From positions 1 through 64,000 of the forward strand of contig JAOARE010000020.1 of assembly GCA_025210695.1 (NCBI GenBank): DNA of 64,000 nucleotides. The letters are read 5' to 3'. The stretch is from Rickettsiales bacterium (lineage in GTDB: Bacteria > Pseudomonadota > Alphaproteobacteria > Rickettsiales > CANDYO01). The translations under genes were made by a program, and so were the position numbers. Below the pieces are notes generated by a model that was given only the letters and a program-made list of their open reading frames with translations, was not told the origin of the DNA and made no database searches. Below are positions 1 through 8,147 of the stretch, piece by piece (the first letter of the stretch is position 1; each line of letters opens with the position of its first letter).

Positions 1-870
1 GCCAAGTACACACCCGAGCTCGCAAACATCTGGTCAGCCATCAAATCAACCAAGCGATCAACCATCAACTCAACCAAGTAAGCAGCCTAGTGGTCAACCT
101 ACTGGACAACCGAGCGGTCAGCCAAGTATGCAACCTAGTGATCATCCTTCAGGGCAACCGAGTAGTCAACCAAGTACTCAACCAAGTGTACAACCTAGTG
201 ATCAGCCAAGTGATCAACCATCAGCTCAGCCAAGTACACAGCCGAGCTCGCAACCATCTGGTCAGCCATCAAATCAACCAAGCGATCAACCATCAACTCA
301 ACCAAGTATGCAGCCTAGTGGTCAACCTACTGGACAACCGAGCGGTCAGCCAAGTATACAACCTAGTGATCAGCCAAGTGATCAACCATCAGCTCAGCCA
401 AGTACACAGCCTAGTGGTCAACCTACAGTTCAGCCAAGTGGGCAGCCAAGCGTGCAGCCGTCAGATCAACCTAGCGCGCAACCAAGTGACCAACCTACGG
501 GTCAACCTACTGGACAGCCGAGCGGACAACCAACGGCTCAACCCAGTGTGCAACCTACAGGACAACCGAGTAGTCAGCCAAGTACGCAGCCCAGTGGTCA
601 ACCTACTGAACAACCGAGCGGTCAGCCAAGTGAGCAACCTAGTACACAGCCATCAGCTCAGCCAAGTACGCAGCCTAGTGATCGTCCTTCAGGGCAACCG
701 AGTAGTCAACCAAGCAATCAACCATCAGCTCAGCCAAGTATGCAGCCTAGTGGTCAACCTACTGCGCAACCAAGTATACAACCAAGTACTCAACCAACCA
801 ATCAACCTTCAACTCGGCCAAGCTCTAAGCCTAGTTTACAACCTTCAGGTGAGCCGAGTAGTGTACCATC
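1..870 (+). repeat. PSxQPS-coding tandem repeat array
   Basis: A 12-base unit encoding Pro-Ser-x-Gln (x varies: D, S, T, G, V, M, A, N, E, I) repeats with Thr sometimes replacing Ser, and continues from beyond the left edge. Above this sits a higher-order repeat: bases 1-140 and 229-368 are almost identical (offset 228 bp, only about three differences). This implies recent expansion or gene conversion. Such Pro/Ser/Gln stalks are plausible extended linkers on surface proteins. I recall similar repeats in predicted surface proteins of stramenopile algae. Confidence 0.95.
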
Positions 871-3800
871 AGTAGAACCTACATTCTATCCTACATTTGC
901 TCCTACTATGAGAGAATTAGAAGATATCGACGTTAATTCTCTAGGTAGGCGTGGAGTAACCTTTTCTGGATCCTTTACTGGTAACAGAATAGCCAGTAGT
1001 TTTACTTCGATTGGTGATTTAAATGGAGATAAAATTCCTGATCTATTAATTGCCACATCTGATAAAAGCGCCTGTATTATTTATAATATTGAAAATCCAC
1101 AAAGCAATAAATTAGACGATATAAATCATAAATTCTGTATATATTCTGATAATCCTCTTAATTACGCTTTAGTTGGTGACATTAATGGAGATGGAATCGA
1201 TGATCTTGCTGTAGCCATTCCTTATCATGACAACCAAAAAGGCCGAGTTAGAGTTATTTATGGCAGAAACACTCCTTTTGAGGATATTGATTTAGATAAT
1301 GATTTTTCTATAGATGGCTTCAACATTGATGGAACAAATAGTTATGGCCATTTAGGTAAAAAGATTGTTGGTATAAGAGATACTAATAATGATGGTTATA
1401 ATGATATCTTAATAGCTTCAGATAGATTAGATATAATCTATGTGGTTTTAGGTAGTAATGACAATATAGATATTACTGTTCCCAGCTTCTTAGATAGAGT
1501 ATTTAGCATAAGTGGTTCAAATTATAAATCGTTATCAAGTAATTCTATTGAGTATATAGGTGATGCTAATGGAGATGGAACCCTTGATTTTGCAATACTA
1601 TATAATTCCATTGAATATATAGGTGATATTAATGGAGATGGAATTTCCGATTTCGCGATAGCTATTCCAAATGCAGAATCTAAAAGAGGAATAGTTTATG
1701 TATTATATGGAAGTAATACTAATAATTTAGACATAGATTTAGATCATCTATCTTTATCTCAAGGATTTAAAATAATAGGAGCTAACATTGGTGATAGAAT
1801 AGGATGTAGTATCGCCAAGCTTGGTAAAGTCAATGGAGATGATATTGATGACTTTCTATTAGGTTCTTATTATATAGATTCATTTGCGGGTAAAGATTAT
1901 GTATTTTATGGCCAGACAGAATGGTTTGAAAATAAAACTTTATCAAGTTTTACTATTAGTGATGGATTTACTATTTCAGGAACTACAAATAGCTATATAG
2001 GACATTCAGATGCTGGGGGGTTCGATGCTAGCAAAGATGGTAGAGGTGATATTATAATAGGCTCCTTTAGAGGAAGAGATTATTTGATTTATGGTAGCAG
2101 AAAATTAATTATACCAGATATATATTTAAATGACTTAAAGCCTGAACAAGGGATCTCTGTCATTGTTTCTAGTGGTTATAAAGGAGGCTATGTTGTAGGT
2201 AATATTGGAGATATAGATAATGATGGCTTTGAAGATTTTGCTACAGCATTTCACTATGCTACAGTTGAAGGTATTACATCTTCAGGGGCTGTTTATGCAA
2301 TTACTAATATTTATGCTAATTCAGCAGATTCTCCTTCTAATTCACCAATTCATACAAATGAGCCAGTTTTAGATCCTAGTATTGCTCCAACGATTCAGTT
2401 TTTAAGCGCCTCTCCTACAAATACACCAAGCCATGTTCCCAATGCAACCCCGAGGCCTACTTCTCCAAGTGTTAAACCCAGCTTTAACCCAACTGATTTA
2501 TCTCCAACTAATCAACCAAGCTCTTTACCATCTAAGCAACCGATTGCTAGTCCTAGTGCTTTACCATCTGTTTTACCAAGTAGAAATCCAACTCCTAACC
2601 CTAGCATATTGCCATCTACTCTACCAAGCGGTAAACCAACCACTAGTCCTAGTAATTATCCAAGCATAATGCCAACAATTATATCTACAAATAATTTTGT
2701 AAATACAGTCATTACTAAAAATGGTACCTTTTATGGCTCAATTGAAAATGAGCGTTTTATTGTAAACGCTCCTGGAGATATAGTTATCAATTCTAATGGA
2801 GGCAAAGATGCTTATATAATAAAGAACTCTATATCTAAAGTAACTATAGTTGGCTTCTTGCCAAAATATCAAACAATAGACCTAACAAAGTTTCATCATA
2901 TTCATGACATCTTTTACTTTATTGAAGGGCGTAATAGAGATGCTAATATAGTTAGTTATTCGAATCAAAGAAATAAGCAATGTGTTTTAAACTTAAACTC
3001 TAATCAGACTATTATAATAAATGATGTAAACATGAATGAATTATCTCAGGATAATTTTATTTTTTACACACCAAGAATTGAAGAAACTATATATAAGAAA
3101 GTATCTTTTGCCTTTATAGCTGCTGGGGCTATTTTCGTAACATTATTAGGGCGTAGAATTTACCTAGATCGTGATGATATAAAGAAATATTTTTATAAAT
3201 CACATAAAATTGGTATTGATGTATTTGTTGATGTGCCTGAAGGTTTATTTGAAGACGTATTATTTAGCAATAAAATACCTAAAAAAGATTTATATAGCTA
3301 TTACTCCAGAAAAATATCTTCAATATATCCAATTGCAGATAACTCTATAGAAGATAATAATTTAATAAAACAATTATTTAGTTTTGATAAAGGAAGAACA
3401 GAAGCTTTTGCAGCTATGAGTAGACTTCAAAATCACCCAAACTTATTTAACCTAAAAAATATCTACGCTCTTTTTAAACTACTTAGTGACAAAAAACATT
3501 CAATAAGAGAAGAAGCTTTTAACACACTTGAAGCTTTAATAAATAATAGATCTGATTTGCTTTCAGCACAATTCATAAACTTAATAAAGATACAATTAAG
3601 TAGTCCTTCTGGGGAGGTGGTTAATTATGCAATTTCCCTATTCTCATCTGTGTGGGAAAAGAATCCAGATTTAATTACAAATAATATAGAAAGGAAACTA
3701 AATAGATTAGCCAATCGATATTATAATAAAAAATTATATAGTCTAATTGGAGATATTGAAGCCAAAAAAGATGAATTGAGAAAAAATGATTTAGAAGCCA

Positions 3801-5257
3801 ATCTTTTATGCAACGAATATAGTTCATCAGAGGAAGATAATGATTTACCAAATAATGAAATGCCATTGGAAGTTTTAAATGAGATCTATGGTTATTTTGT
3901 ACCCAGTGATGAGGACTCAGATGAATCATCAGAGGAAGATAGTAGCTTATTAGAGGAAGAGAGTAACTCATCAGAGGAAGATAGTGATTCACAAAATAAT
4001 AATATAATTCCATTAGATGTTTTAAATGAGATCAAGAATATAAATAGCGGTTTTTTATTAAGTGATAATAAGTTCTCAGATGAGTCATCAGATTCAGATT
4101 CAACAATTGTTGTAAAATTAGATGGAACTCCTATAAGTGGAGGAGATTTACCAAATGATGATTTATTTAATTTAGAACATACAAGTACAGGTTCTAAGAA
4201 GTCAGAAGCTTCTGTTAGCACAACTTTACTCTCTATAGATGCTTCTGGAGAATTAGCACAATTGCATAATTTTGAGCGGTTTGGATTGGAGATCATAGAC
4301 GTTACAAAAGAAATATATAAAGATATAAAGTATATAAATACTATAAAATATGAACGCTTTACAGGAACTAATAATGATAATTACGTTGAAACAGAAGATT
4401 TTATAGGTTTATATGATTCTACAATATTCTTTCTAAATACAAGACAATTCATTGAATATCTACCATTAATGAAATATATAACTCAAGCTACAGGGAACAC
4501 CTTAGGCTATAACATAACTATGCCTAAAATATTAGATAATAGTGCAGCATTATTGGGAAGTCATATAATCCTTGGCTATACAGGAGTTTATCTTCTACCA
4601 AATGGGGATATTTCATGCACTTACGCTTTAACATTATCTTCTGCGGGTAGTGCAAGTTATGCTGTAAGGATAATGTCTATTGATTATCTCAAGCAACAAA
4701 AATCAGACATTGCAGATAATTCAACAGAGTTTACATATAAATGCAGTGGAATTATGTTGGCCTATACAATTCCAACACTTGCCAATAATTTAATAAATAA
4801 AATGTTAATGCCAGAAGCTGAGATAGAGCTAAACAGCTATAACCTAATGATAAATACAGGCATTGGTGGAGCTGAATGCTACAAATTATATAAATCTTCA
4901 ATAGAACAAGATTATGAGCAGATCCCAACAACTTCAAATATAGCCATACCTTATATAGCAGATAGCATAGCCCTCCTTCTTATAGTTAGGAGCACGCAAT
5001 TTGAATATAGTGATAGCAGAAGCAGCATATCTACAATAATGATGGGAGTAAAACAAGCAGTTGCAGTTGCTAGTACAGTAATCACGACTGACTATATGAG
5101 CAGAATGACCATGGATCTGATAGCAAATGAGATCAAAGAAGAATATATAGATCCAGTATTTGATTACACTGTGGATGCTTATGAATCAGGGATAGATATA
5201 ATTTATAATATGGCAGGAGAAATGAAAGATTATTTAAAACAAACTGAGGAACTATAA
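2..5257 (+). CDS. Giant surface protein: PSxQPS stalk, FG-GAP propeller, TM, HEAT-like tail (5' partial)
   Basis: The frame is open from base 2, so the true start lies upstream. The first in-window ATG is at 128 (1709 residues from there). Counting from that Met: PSxQPS stalk to about 255. About eight FG-GAP/integrin-like blades follow (260-730) with calcium-loop motifs such as DLNGDKIPD, DINGDGIDD, DTNNDGYND and DIDNDGFED. A second Pro/Ser linker covers 735-855. An RTX-end-like beta domain covers 860-985, with a membrane helix near 991-1011. A HEAT-like helical region spans about 1090-1190 and an acidic Ser-rich stretch 1230-1325. The C-terminal hydrophobic domain (about 1440-1680) is homologous to the end of the NB-ARC-TPR protein ending at 21455. 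The plan suggests an extracellular ligand-binding head and a cytoplasmic tail. Function is unknown. The LuxR-type gene follows after about 20 bases and is probably cotranscribed. Confidence 0.9.
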   Translation, partial: PSTHPSSQTSGQPSNQPSDQPSTQPSKQPSGQPTGQPSGQPSMQPSDHPSGQPSSQPSTQPSVQPSDQPSDQPSAQPSTQPSSQPSGQPSNQPSDQPSTQPSMQPSGQPTGQPSGQPSIQPSDQPSDQPSAQPSTQPSGQPTVQPSGQPSVQPSDQPSAQPSDQPTGQPTGQPSGQPTAQPSVQPTGQPSSQPSTQPSGQPTEQPSGQPSEQPSTQPSAQPSTQPSDRPSGQPSSQPSNQPSAQPSMQPSGQPTAQPSIQPSTQPTNQPSTRPSSKPSLQPSGEPSSVPSVEPTFYPTFAPTMRELEDIDVNSLGRRGVTFSGSFTGNRIASSFTSIGDLNGDKIPDLLIATSDKSACIIYNIENPQSNKLDDINHKFCIYSDNPLNYALVGDINGDGIDDLAVAIPYHDNQKGRVRVIYGRNTPFEDIDLDNDFSIDGFNIDGTNSYGHLGKKIVGIRDTNNDGYNDILIASDRLDIIYVVLGSNDNIDITVPSFLDRVFSISGSNYKSLSSNSIEYIGDANGDGTLDFAILYNSIEYIGDINGDGISDFAIAIPNAESKRGIVYVLYGSNTNNLDIDLDHLSLSQGFKIIGANIGDRIGCSIAKLGKVNGDDIDDFLLGSYYIDSFAGKDYVFYGQTEWFENKTLSSFTISDGFTISGTTNSYIGHSDAGGFDASKDGRGDIIIGSFRGRDYLIYGSRKLIIPDIYLNDLKPEQGISVIVSSGYKGGYVVGNIGDIDNDGFEDFATAFHYATVEGITSSGAVYAITNIYANSADSPSNSPIHTNEPVLDPSIAPTIQFLSASPTNTPSHVPNATPRPTSPSVKPSFNPTDLSPTNQPSSLPSKQPIASPSALPSVLPSRNPTPNPSILPSTLPSGKPTTSPSNYPSIMPTIISTNNFVNTVITKNGTFYGSIENERFIVNAPGDIVINSNGGKDAYIIKNSISKVTIVGFLPKYQTIDLTKFHHIHDIFYFIEGRNRDANIVSYSNQRNKQCVLNLNSNQTIIINDVNMNELSQDNFIFYTPRIEETIYKKVSFAFIAAGAIFVTLLGRRIYLDRDDIKKYFYKSHKIGIDVFVDVPEGLFEDVLFSNKIPKKDLYSYYSRKISSIYPIADNSIEDNNLIKQLFSFDKGRTEAFAAMSRLQNHPNLFNLKNIYALFKLLSDKKHSIREEAFNTLEALINNRSDLLSAQFINLIKIQLSSPSGEVVNYAISLFSSVWEKNPDLITNNIERKLNRLANRYYNKKLYSLIGDIEAKKDELRKNDLEANLLCNEYSSSEEDNDLPNNEMPLEVLNEIYGYFVPSDEDSDESSEEDSSLLEEESNSSEEDSDSQNNNIIPLDVLNEIKNINSGFLLSDNKFSDESSDSDSTIVVKLDGTPISGGDLPNDDLFNLEHTSTGSKKSEASVSTTLLSIDASGELAQLHNFERFGLEIIDVTKEIYKDIKYINTIKYERFTGTNNDNYVETEDFIGLYDSTIFFLNTRQFIEYLPLMKYITQATGNTLGYNITMPKILDNSAALLGSHIILGYTGVYLLPNGDISCTYALTLSSAGSASYAVRIMSIDYLKQQKSDIADNSTEFTYKCSGIMLAYTIPTLANNLINKMLMPEAEIELNSYNLMINTGIGGAECYKLYKSSIEQDYEQIPTTSNIAIPYIADSIALLLIVRSTQFEYSDSRSSISTIMMGVKQAVAVASTVITTDYMSRMTMDLIANEIKEEYIDPVFDYTVDAYESGIDIIYNMAGEMKDYLKQTEEL

Positions 5258-5277
5258 TTTTATAACAAAGGTAAGTG

Positions 5278-6090
5278 ATGAATTGTAACAATAACACTGA
5301 AGCCTGGAACAAAATAACTCAAACCCATGATCTCTTCAAGAAGATCATCGCCCCACTAAAGCAACATCTCAACATCAACTTCGGCTATATGATAGTGTTT
5401 AATGATGGTCGCTACTACCAGATAATTGAAGATCTAGAATGCCTTAAGAAATGGGTTACCAATGTAGAAACCAGCCACATATTCTGCGCTAGGAATGTTA
5501 CCACCTATTTTGATCAACCCTACAACTTCACTATTTGGCCAGAAGAGCCAACTTGTCCTGCAATGGAGATATACAAAGAGCATGGTATTTGGAACGGGAT
5601 AACTGTATCTAAGACCAACAAAGATTATACAGAACTATACTGGTTCACCAAACAAAATGCAGAAGATGGGTGGCATAAGTGGTTCATTAGGAACAAGCAG
5701 ATTTTATTAGAAGCAATTAAATTTTTTGAAATGAATAGAAATGGTTTATCTATCCCAAATAAGAACCATTCAAATCTATTTCAATTTATTCAAGAATTTA
5801 ATCTTGCTATGCTTACGTCAGAATATATAAAAAAAGAATCATTAGCTGCTAACAGAGTATTGAGGTTATTTCATTCAAATTCTGCAACTCAATTGAAAAA
5901 ATTTCTTTCAATACAAGAGTTAAAAGTATTAGCAATGATTTATGAAGGACATACAATAAAAACTGTAGCCCAAAAGTTATGTATTTCTATCAACACAGTA
6001 TACAGCTACCTTGAACGGATTAGGAATAAAACAGGTTTGAACTACAAATCAGATATGATTCAATTTTATAAAAACAGATTACTTGGATAA
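5278..6090 (+). CDS. LuxR-family transcriptional regulator
   Basis: A protein of 270 residues. The last 65 residues form a LuxR/GerE-type helix-turn-helix, with the pattern SIQELKVLAMIYEGHTIKTV then SINTVYSYLERIRNKTG. The N-terminal 180 residues look like an autoinducer-binding-type sensory domain, but I cannot identify the ligand. ATG 5278 directly follows an in-frame GTG at 5275, and either could start translation; an AAAGG-like site lies just upstream. It sits about 20 bases behind the FG-GAP surface gene and upstream of the RTX protein, so it may regulate this surface-protein cluster (inference). The first 430 bases are visibly less AT-rich than the rest of the gene. Confidence 0.85.
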   Translation: MNCNNNTEAWNKITQTHDLFKKIIAPLKQHLNINFGYMIVFNDGRYYQIIEDLECLKKWVTNVETSHIFCARNVTTYFDQPYNFTIWPEEPTCPAMEIYKEHGIWNGITVSKTNKDYTELYWFTKQNAEDGWHKWFIRNKQILLEAIKFFEMNRNGLSIPNKNHSNLFQFIQEFNLAMLTSEYIKKESLAANRVLRLFHSNSATQLKKFLSIQELKVLAMIYEGHTIKTVAQKLCISINTVYSYLERIRNKTGLNYKSDMIQFYKNRLLG

Positions 6091-6452
6091 ATAACTTTGT
6101 GGTGATTTTTTACTACAGACAAGCAGTTCTATTACCGTAATATAGTTATGTAGATGCAAGTTTGGCATATCACAAGCTGAGTAAGCTTACTTTAGTTTTG
6201 AAATTTTGTATTAATCATTTGTGGATGAGGAAAATTATGAGCGGGATGCAAAGACTAGAGAGTTATGATTACTCTTCAGATGAATAACAAATTACTACGA
6301 ACAAATTGTTTTAAAGCTACTAATGATGGGGTTATTGATAATATCGTGTCTATACAGGACAGTTAATGGTTATGCTTCAGTTGGCTTTGCGAGTAGTAGT
6401 CAACACGCCAAAATTTGCAGTATTATTTATTAAAAATCAATAGGAGGAATTT
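6091..6452. other. Intergenic region with a possible 16-codon ORF
   Basis: There is no convincing full-length gene here. A 16-codon reading frame (6237-6287, product MSGMQRLESYDYSSDE) has a GAGG site eight bases upstream of its ATG, but it could be chance. The strong ribosome binding site AGGAGG (6441-6446) belongs to the downstream RTX gene. I see no clear terminator or RNA gene. Confidence 0.4.
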
Positions 6453-8147
6453 ATGTCAACTTTATCAGTTATTAAACCAGAATTTTTAATTAACTCGAAA
6501 TATACTGAGGGGACCCAATATGCTGTAAGCTTATACTACTCTACAGAATGCCAAGGTGGCCTAGCAACCTGGGAGTCAGATGAAGAAGATGGTGATGGTT
6601 TGGGAATTTACGCAGTGAATATGGATTATTCAGGAAATTTTACGAGTAATCACTATAGAGTAAATCTAAATACAACAGGAGACCAAGTTTTTTGGAGAAA
6701 TAATGGAGGGAGTGTTTCATTTAATAAAAATACTGATGACGCTGTGTTTGTTTGGGGTACTTATCCAGATGGATTATCTGGTGGGGACAGTGATAATTAT
6801 GCTTCTGCCTCAATTAAAGCAAGATTGTTCGGTCAGGACCATGAAGTTTTGGTAAGTGAAAATAATGATCTTCCAAATAGAACTCCATTTGTGATCTATT
6901 TAAATTCGGCCGAAAAGATTTTAGTATCTTGGAATGAGCACGGAGGAAAAATATATGGGCAGTATCTTGATTATAATGGGAAGAAAATTGATCATAATTT
7001 TATTATAGGCGGCAATGTATATGAGGGATCTGACTCTGATATATGTAAGTTTACTTCAGGAGAATACGTTGTTATATGGGGTACAACTGATGGAATTAGT
7101 GCAGTAATAAGAGATTCTTTCAGCAATAATACGTCTGAAGAAACAATAATAGCTGGTTCTGGTAGTTACGTTTCTAATTTATCTTGTTTTCCTGATAATA
7201 ATTTTATAATTACTTATAAATATGGCGATAATATATACTACAAAATTCTTTCAACAGACTTTTCGGAAGCTTATCCTCAAACAAAAATTAACGATATTAG
7301 TACTGAGCCTCATGAGCCAGTTGTTACTACACTTGATGAAAATAATTTTATGATTGCGTGGCAAAATGTTTGGACAGGTACGCGTTCTGTTTATCTTAAA
7401 GGTTACAACATCGATGGAAGCATAATTATAGATGAACAGAGAGTGAGTCCTGACAATACAAATAGTCATTATCACATTGATGTTAGTAATATGGGATTTG
7501 GTAGATTTATGATTGCTTATCAGGATGATGGTTATGATCAGAGTGGAGCATCTGTTGTTGCCAAGATTTTAGAGGTTGATAATATAGCAAATAATACTAC
7601 ATCAAGATCTGAATACTGTTCCTCTAGTGCAGATAATAATATTGCTATAAATTCATTCTGTAGTCCAAAATTTAGTAACAAAATTGTCAACTTTAATAAT
7701 GCAAAAGGCTCTCAAGGTTGTGATAAATTAATTGGTAATAATAACTCTAATACAATTTTAGGTGGTAAAGGCAATGACTTCATTCAAGGTAGAGGTGGCG
7801 CAGATTACCTAGATGGTGGAGAAGATATTGATACCGTGAGTTATGAAGATTCCACTGCGGCTGTGATCATAGATCTAATGGAAGGAACTGGACAAGGAGG
7901 TAGTGCAGAAGGTGATACTATTTACAATATGGAAATAGTTATTGGTTCTAATCATTCTGACACAATTATTTGCAATAATGACACAATGGCTGTATATGGC
8001 GGCACTGGAGATGATACTGTAATGGTATCGCAGTTAAACATGACAGTTGATGGTGGTGCAGGTGATAATACAGTATCCTTCGAAAATCTTGATCAAGGTG
8101 TATATGTTGATCTAGCTGGTGAAGAATTTTATGAGCTTGAAAATTAA
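6453..8147 (+). CDS. Propeller plus RTX-repeat surface protein, N-terminal part (frameshifted)
   Basis: A product of 564 residues behind a strong AGGAGG site. Residues 1-380 contain repeats of the type WESDEEDGDGLGIYAVNMD. These are beta-propeller-like repeats found in large secreted calcium-binding proteins. From about 420 on there are hemolysin-type nonapeptide repeats (GGKGNDFIQGRGGADYLDGG and others) that bind calcium in a parallel beta roll. The frame ends at 8147 in the middle of a repeat. The next frame (from 8119) resumes the same fold, so the two were one gene of about 1030 codons. There is no classical N-terminal signal peptide. RTX proteins usually use type I secretion, but the downstream half has a C-terminal membrane helix, which argues for a different route. 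Confidence 0.85.
   Translation: MSTLSVIKPEFLINSKYTEGTQYAVSLYYSTECQGGLATWESDEEDGDGLGIYAVNMDYSGNFTSNHYRVNLNTTGDQVFWRNNGGSVSFNKNTDDAVFVWGTYPDGLSGGDSDNYASASIKARLFGQDHEVLVSENNDLPNRTPFVIYLNSAEKILVSWNEHGGKIYGQYLDYNGKKIDHNFIIGGNVYEGSDSDICKFTSGEYVVIWGTTDGISAVIRDSFSNNTSEETIIAGSGSYVSNLSCFPDNNFIITYKYGDNIYYKILSTDFSEAYPQTKINDISTEPHEPVVTTLDENNFMIAWQNVWTGTRSVYLKGYNIDGSIIIDEQRVSPDNTNSHYHIDVSNMGFGRFMIAYQDDGYDQSGASVVAKILEVDNIANNTTSRSEYCSSSADNNIAINSFCSPKFSNKIVNFNNAKGSQGCDKLIGNNNSNTILGGKGNDFIQGRGGADYLDGGEDIDTVSYEDSTAAVIIDLMEGTGQGGSAEGDTIYNMEIVIGSNHSDTIICNNDTMAVYGGTGDDTVMVSQLNMTVDGGAGDNTVSFENLDQGVYVDLAGEEFYELEN

Noticed and set aside
90-875. Open frame of 261 codons overlapping the PSxQPS array in another frame
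   Set aside because: It is an out-of-frame reading of the 12-base repeat; the in-frame product has the FG-GAP continuation.
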